Assembly (NCBI RefSeq): GCF_018991925.1
Contig: NW_024754732.1
Location: 1,376,433-1,440,432, forward strand
DNA from: Homarus americanus
Lineage: Eukaryota > Arthropoda > Malacostraca > Decapoda > Nephropidae
Direction: 5' to 3'
Length of the DNA: 64,000 bases
A model generated the notes under the pieces. That model did not search any database and had not been told where the DNA came from. It saw nothing but the letters and a program-made list of their open reading frames with translations. The number at the start of each line of letters is the position of its first letter. Positions within the stretch are counted from its first letter, which is position 1. Positions 57,775 to 64,000 of the stretch are shown here, piece after piece. A program made the position numbers and the translations under genes.

Positions 57775-59232
57775 ATGTTACGGGTGTCCCAAGGAGTTAT
57801 TAGTTAGGCGGAAAATATGTCACGTAGGCATAAGCTAACGCCTTGAGAGGACGCTACGCTGGCTGGGCCTCAGTCGCGGGGAGCAGTTAGGCAGACAAGA
57901 CGTCCCTGCCCGTCTGTCACAGAAATAGTCACGTGGCCTAGTCACCTGTGCTGCGCTATGGCAGTATAACAAGTAAGTCTCATTCGATCTCAGACAGGGT
58001 TAGATAGGGCAGTGGTAAAGTAAACTAGAACTAACAATGAGTTCATTTCAGGGTTTCCGTCAGAACCCACTTGACTGGAGTTGACTGGAGTTGACCGGAG
58101 TTGACCGGAGTTGACTGAGACTGCCGTTGATGATTGAGGGTGGCGATTGTCGCCATTGGACCGATCAGTGTAGGCCTGTCTCTGTTTAGCGGGGTAGCAA
58201 AGGATCTCTTGAGTGAACGAGTGCTCCCGACAACTAAAACGACACAGGACCAGCATCAGCAGTGGGTGATCAGTTCTTACCACTCGGGTGCACAACACCA
58301 CGTGTCCTCGGTCAGCTAGAAGTGTTACCTACTGGCCATAGACACCTGCTGGCGTTCTCTCTTCCTGCCCATGGACGCACTGGGAGTACACTGAAGCTAT
58401 CTGAGTAAATTAATGGTCACACACTGAGACCCCGAGTCTAGGACTCTAGGAGATACCTAGAGGAACATCTTATCTCCCTTATTACGGGTGTAGTTAATAC
58501 CATTTCTCAGACTGATATTATCTTGACGTGTGTAGTTTAATATTTCTTAAATAATTTTGATAGTAGTGTTTTTTGAATGTTTGTGTCATTTAGTGGAACC
58601 AGAGTGATACTGGGGTTTGATTCTTTTAGTGCATCTAAATTTTCTCCATAATTCTGATATCAGGTATAACTTTTGTTCCCCAGAGTAGTGTTTAAGTTAG
58701 GTTAGGAAGAGTGCATCTGTTGGGGTGATATAATTTTGTTGAGTGCCCTTAAGGCCTATTCATTGTAGAGTATTTAATTTCTAATTTTTAATACCATTTC
58801 CTAAATGACTGATATTATTTTGTGAAAGCCCTTAAGGCCTGTTTCATGTGTGCAAGCAACATTTCTTAATACTTCAAATTTATTGTTGCCTGTGTTTCTA
58901 ATAATTTCTATATCATGTATAACTTTTATTCCCCAGAGTAGTGTTTTAAGTTTAAGTTAAGAGGTGCGCATATTGGTGTACCATCATTTGATTGTGTTTG
59001 TAGTGTTGGAGGGAATATAAGTGTCTAAATTTTACAGTGTGTCTCATTCATCCCAGTCACAGACGCTATCCTTCCACGGGTCACGGACAATTCATTTTGT
59101 TTAGTAGATTTAAGTGTTCTTGTGCTGGTTCGGAATTTTTCTCAAGGGGCGCTTCCACTGCCATTACCATCTTATAATCTTTAATAAACCCCAAGTCAAG
59201 TGAGAAAATAAAGTCCATTAAATTCCGACCGG
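57775..59232 (+). mobile_element. Possible solo LTR
   Basis: Begins TGTTACGGGTGTCCC and ends CCGACCGGTTACA, giving TG...CA ends with short inverted terminal similarity. AATAAA-like signals at 59180 and 59207 lie near the end. There is no coding sequence. A 10-bp tandem repeat (TTGACTGGAG type, four to five copies) lies at 58073-58117, and ATAACTTTTGTTCCCCAGAG is partly duplicated at about 58675 and 58920. I see no matching target duplication, so this is tentative. The DNA 57545-57774 is unassigned. Confidence 0.35.
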
Positions 59233-59234
59233 TT

Positions 59235-60905
<1,671 letters not shown>

Positions 60906-60927
60906 ACGAGCACCTGCATTGTTTGCT

Positions 60928-61193
<266 letters not shown>

Positions 61194-61195
61194 CA

Positions 61196-61862
61196 ATTCT
61201 TGGATAATGTCACCTAAGCTGCTAATGGCAACCGGTACATGGAAAGTGAGCAGCATCAAGTGAATAACATAACATATGGGATTAGTGAAATAGAGGAATC
61301 GGGCGAGGCCCCAAACTCCCCACGGCGACACACAACTATATTTGTAGTAAAAATATTATCTTAACTATGATGGCATGCACACAATTAATAATAAGAAATA
61401 TCAATAATATTAGGTTTTAACACTTACATTAGTAGAAAAATGGCTGGGCATGCGAGGATGGTCGGTTGGTCCGAGGCAGAGGCAGATTATTGGCCTCACC
61501 TGTATCACTTGTATCAATTGTATCACTATCACCACAGAGCTTGCAGGGCCTCTTTGTCAAACCCCAAAGTTCATATAAGTCCATATCCTCACTATAATTA
61601 TCACTATCACTGACTTGGGCGGCTGTAGTGGTGGCGGAGTGAAAAACTGGTAATGTTTTATTGATAGGCGACCTTATGCGCGCCACCATTTTAGCCTCTT
61701 ACACAACATGGCGGATGGCGGGAGTTTGGATCCAAAAATGGCAGCGGCTTGCCAGCACCTCTCCTCATAAAGGGGTACGCGCAGCGAATGTAGCATGTTA
61801 GGTTCGGCAGAACGCACGTTAGCAGTGAACGCGGAATCCGAGGACAGCGTAATGTGAGTTGA

Positions 61863-61865
<3 letters not shown>
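61196..61865 (-). mobile_element. Tigger-A non-autonomous copy, indel-rich
   Basis: The minus strand is collinear with 45473-46182, including the transposase tail (AAQVSDSDNYSEDMDLYEL near 61570-61625) and the 5' part with GGATCCAAAAATGGC. It ends ATGTGAGTTGACTG. Many 1-4 base deletions relative to the other copies, including in the terminal repeats; the left end is unclear. Confidence 0.75.

Positions 61866-61893
<28 letters not shown>
61866..61893. repeat. (TA)n between two TIRs
   Basis: About 13 TA units exactly between the Tigger-A copy and hairpin-array copy 5. Confidence 0.95.

Positions 61894-64000
<2,107 letters not shown>

Noticed and set aside
58073..58117. 10-bp TTGACTGGAG repeats as a functional iteron
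   Set aside because: Only four to five copies with substitutions inside a possible LTR; nothing ties them to an origin or regulator.

Overview
This is an animal genome window, most likely arthropod and plausibly a decapod crustacean (inference from the mix of element families; no species marker was found). It is almost entirely transposable elements, nested several layers deep, with long (TA)n microsatellites. There are no operons, ribosome binding sites, CRISPR arrays, rRNAs or convincing tRNAs. The only host coding sequence I recognise is one choline kinase exon on the minus strand at 46915-47284, with proper splice sites on both sides.

Layout. (1) 1-15786 is a DIRS-type tyrosine-recombinase retroelement read on the minus strand (DIRS-1). 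Its two ends are inverted repeats, and four terminal-inverted-repeat (TIR) DNA elements interrupt it: a MITE (407-743), a Tigger element (1525-6966) that itself carries a hAT-like element (3736-6748), a POGK/Passer-like pogo element (9337-12009), and a TIR element (12244-14753) holding a smaller one. (2) 15787-19242 is a Tigger nest. (3) About 20700-30480 is a second, better preserved DIRS (DIRS-2) with Gag, reverse transcriptase, RNase H and tyrosine recombinase, interrupted at 25135-29603. (4) 30952-46182 is a run of Tigger families, including two transposase-bearing Tigger-C copies and a Tigger-B copy inserted into the second one. (5) 46183-49281 holds the choline kinase exon, lone Tigger-type ends and foldback palindromes. 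(6) 49282-53935 holds more TIR elements. (7) 53981-57535 holds two Penelope-like retroelements with reverse transcriptase and GIY-YIG endonuclease, each carrying an inversion. (8) 57775-59232 may be a solo LTR. (9) 59241-64000 is TA arrays and indel-rich Tigger-type copies.

The DNA elements share one design: TA target duplications, ends beginning CAG, and a TIR that often repeats a short TTAACGA/TTTACGC/CTTACGA-like word. I assign letters: Tigger-A (TTTACGCGG ends), B (GGTTAACGA), C (GACTTACGA), D (TTAACATATGCGG), F (coding remnant at 53000). Four transposase C-termini retain a perfect PCNA-interacting (PIP-box) pattern. Two copies keep long open frames after in-frame loss of different parts of the catalytic core. 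A non-autonomous relative carries 1 to 5 copies of a hairpin plus G-rich unit. Many (TA)n arrays lie exactly between two TIR ends.

Family assignments rest on motifs and on repeat comparisons made by eye within the window; no database search was possible.
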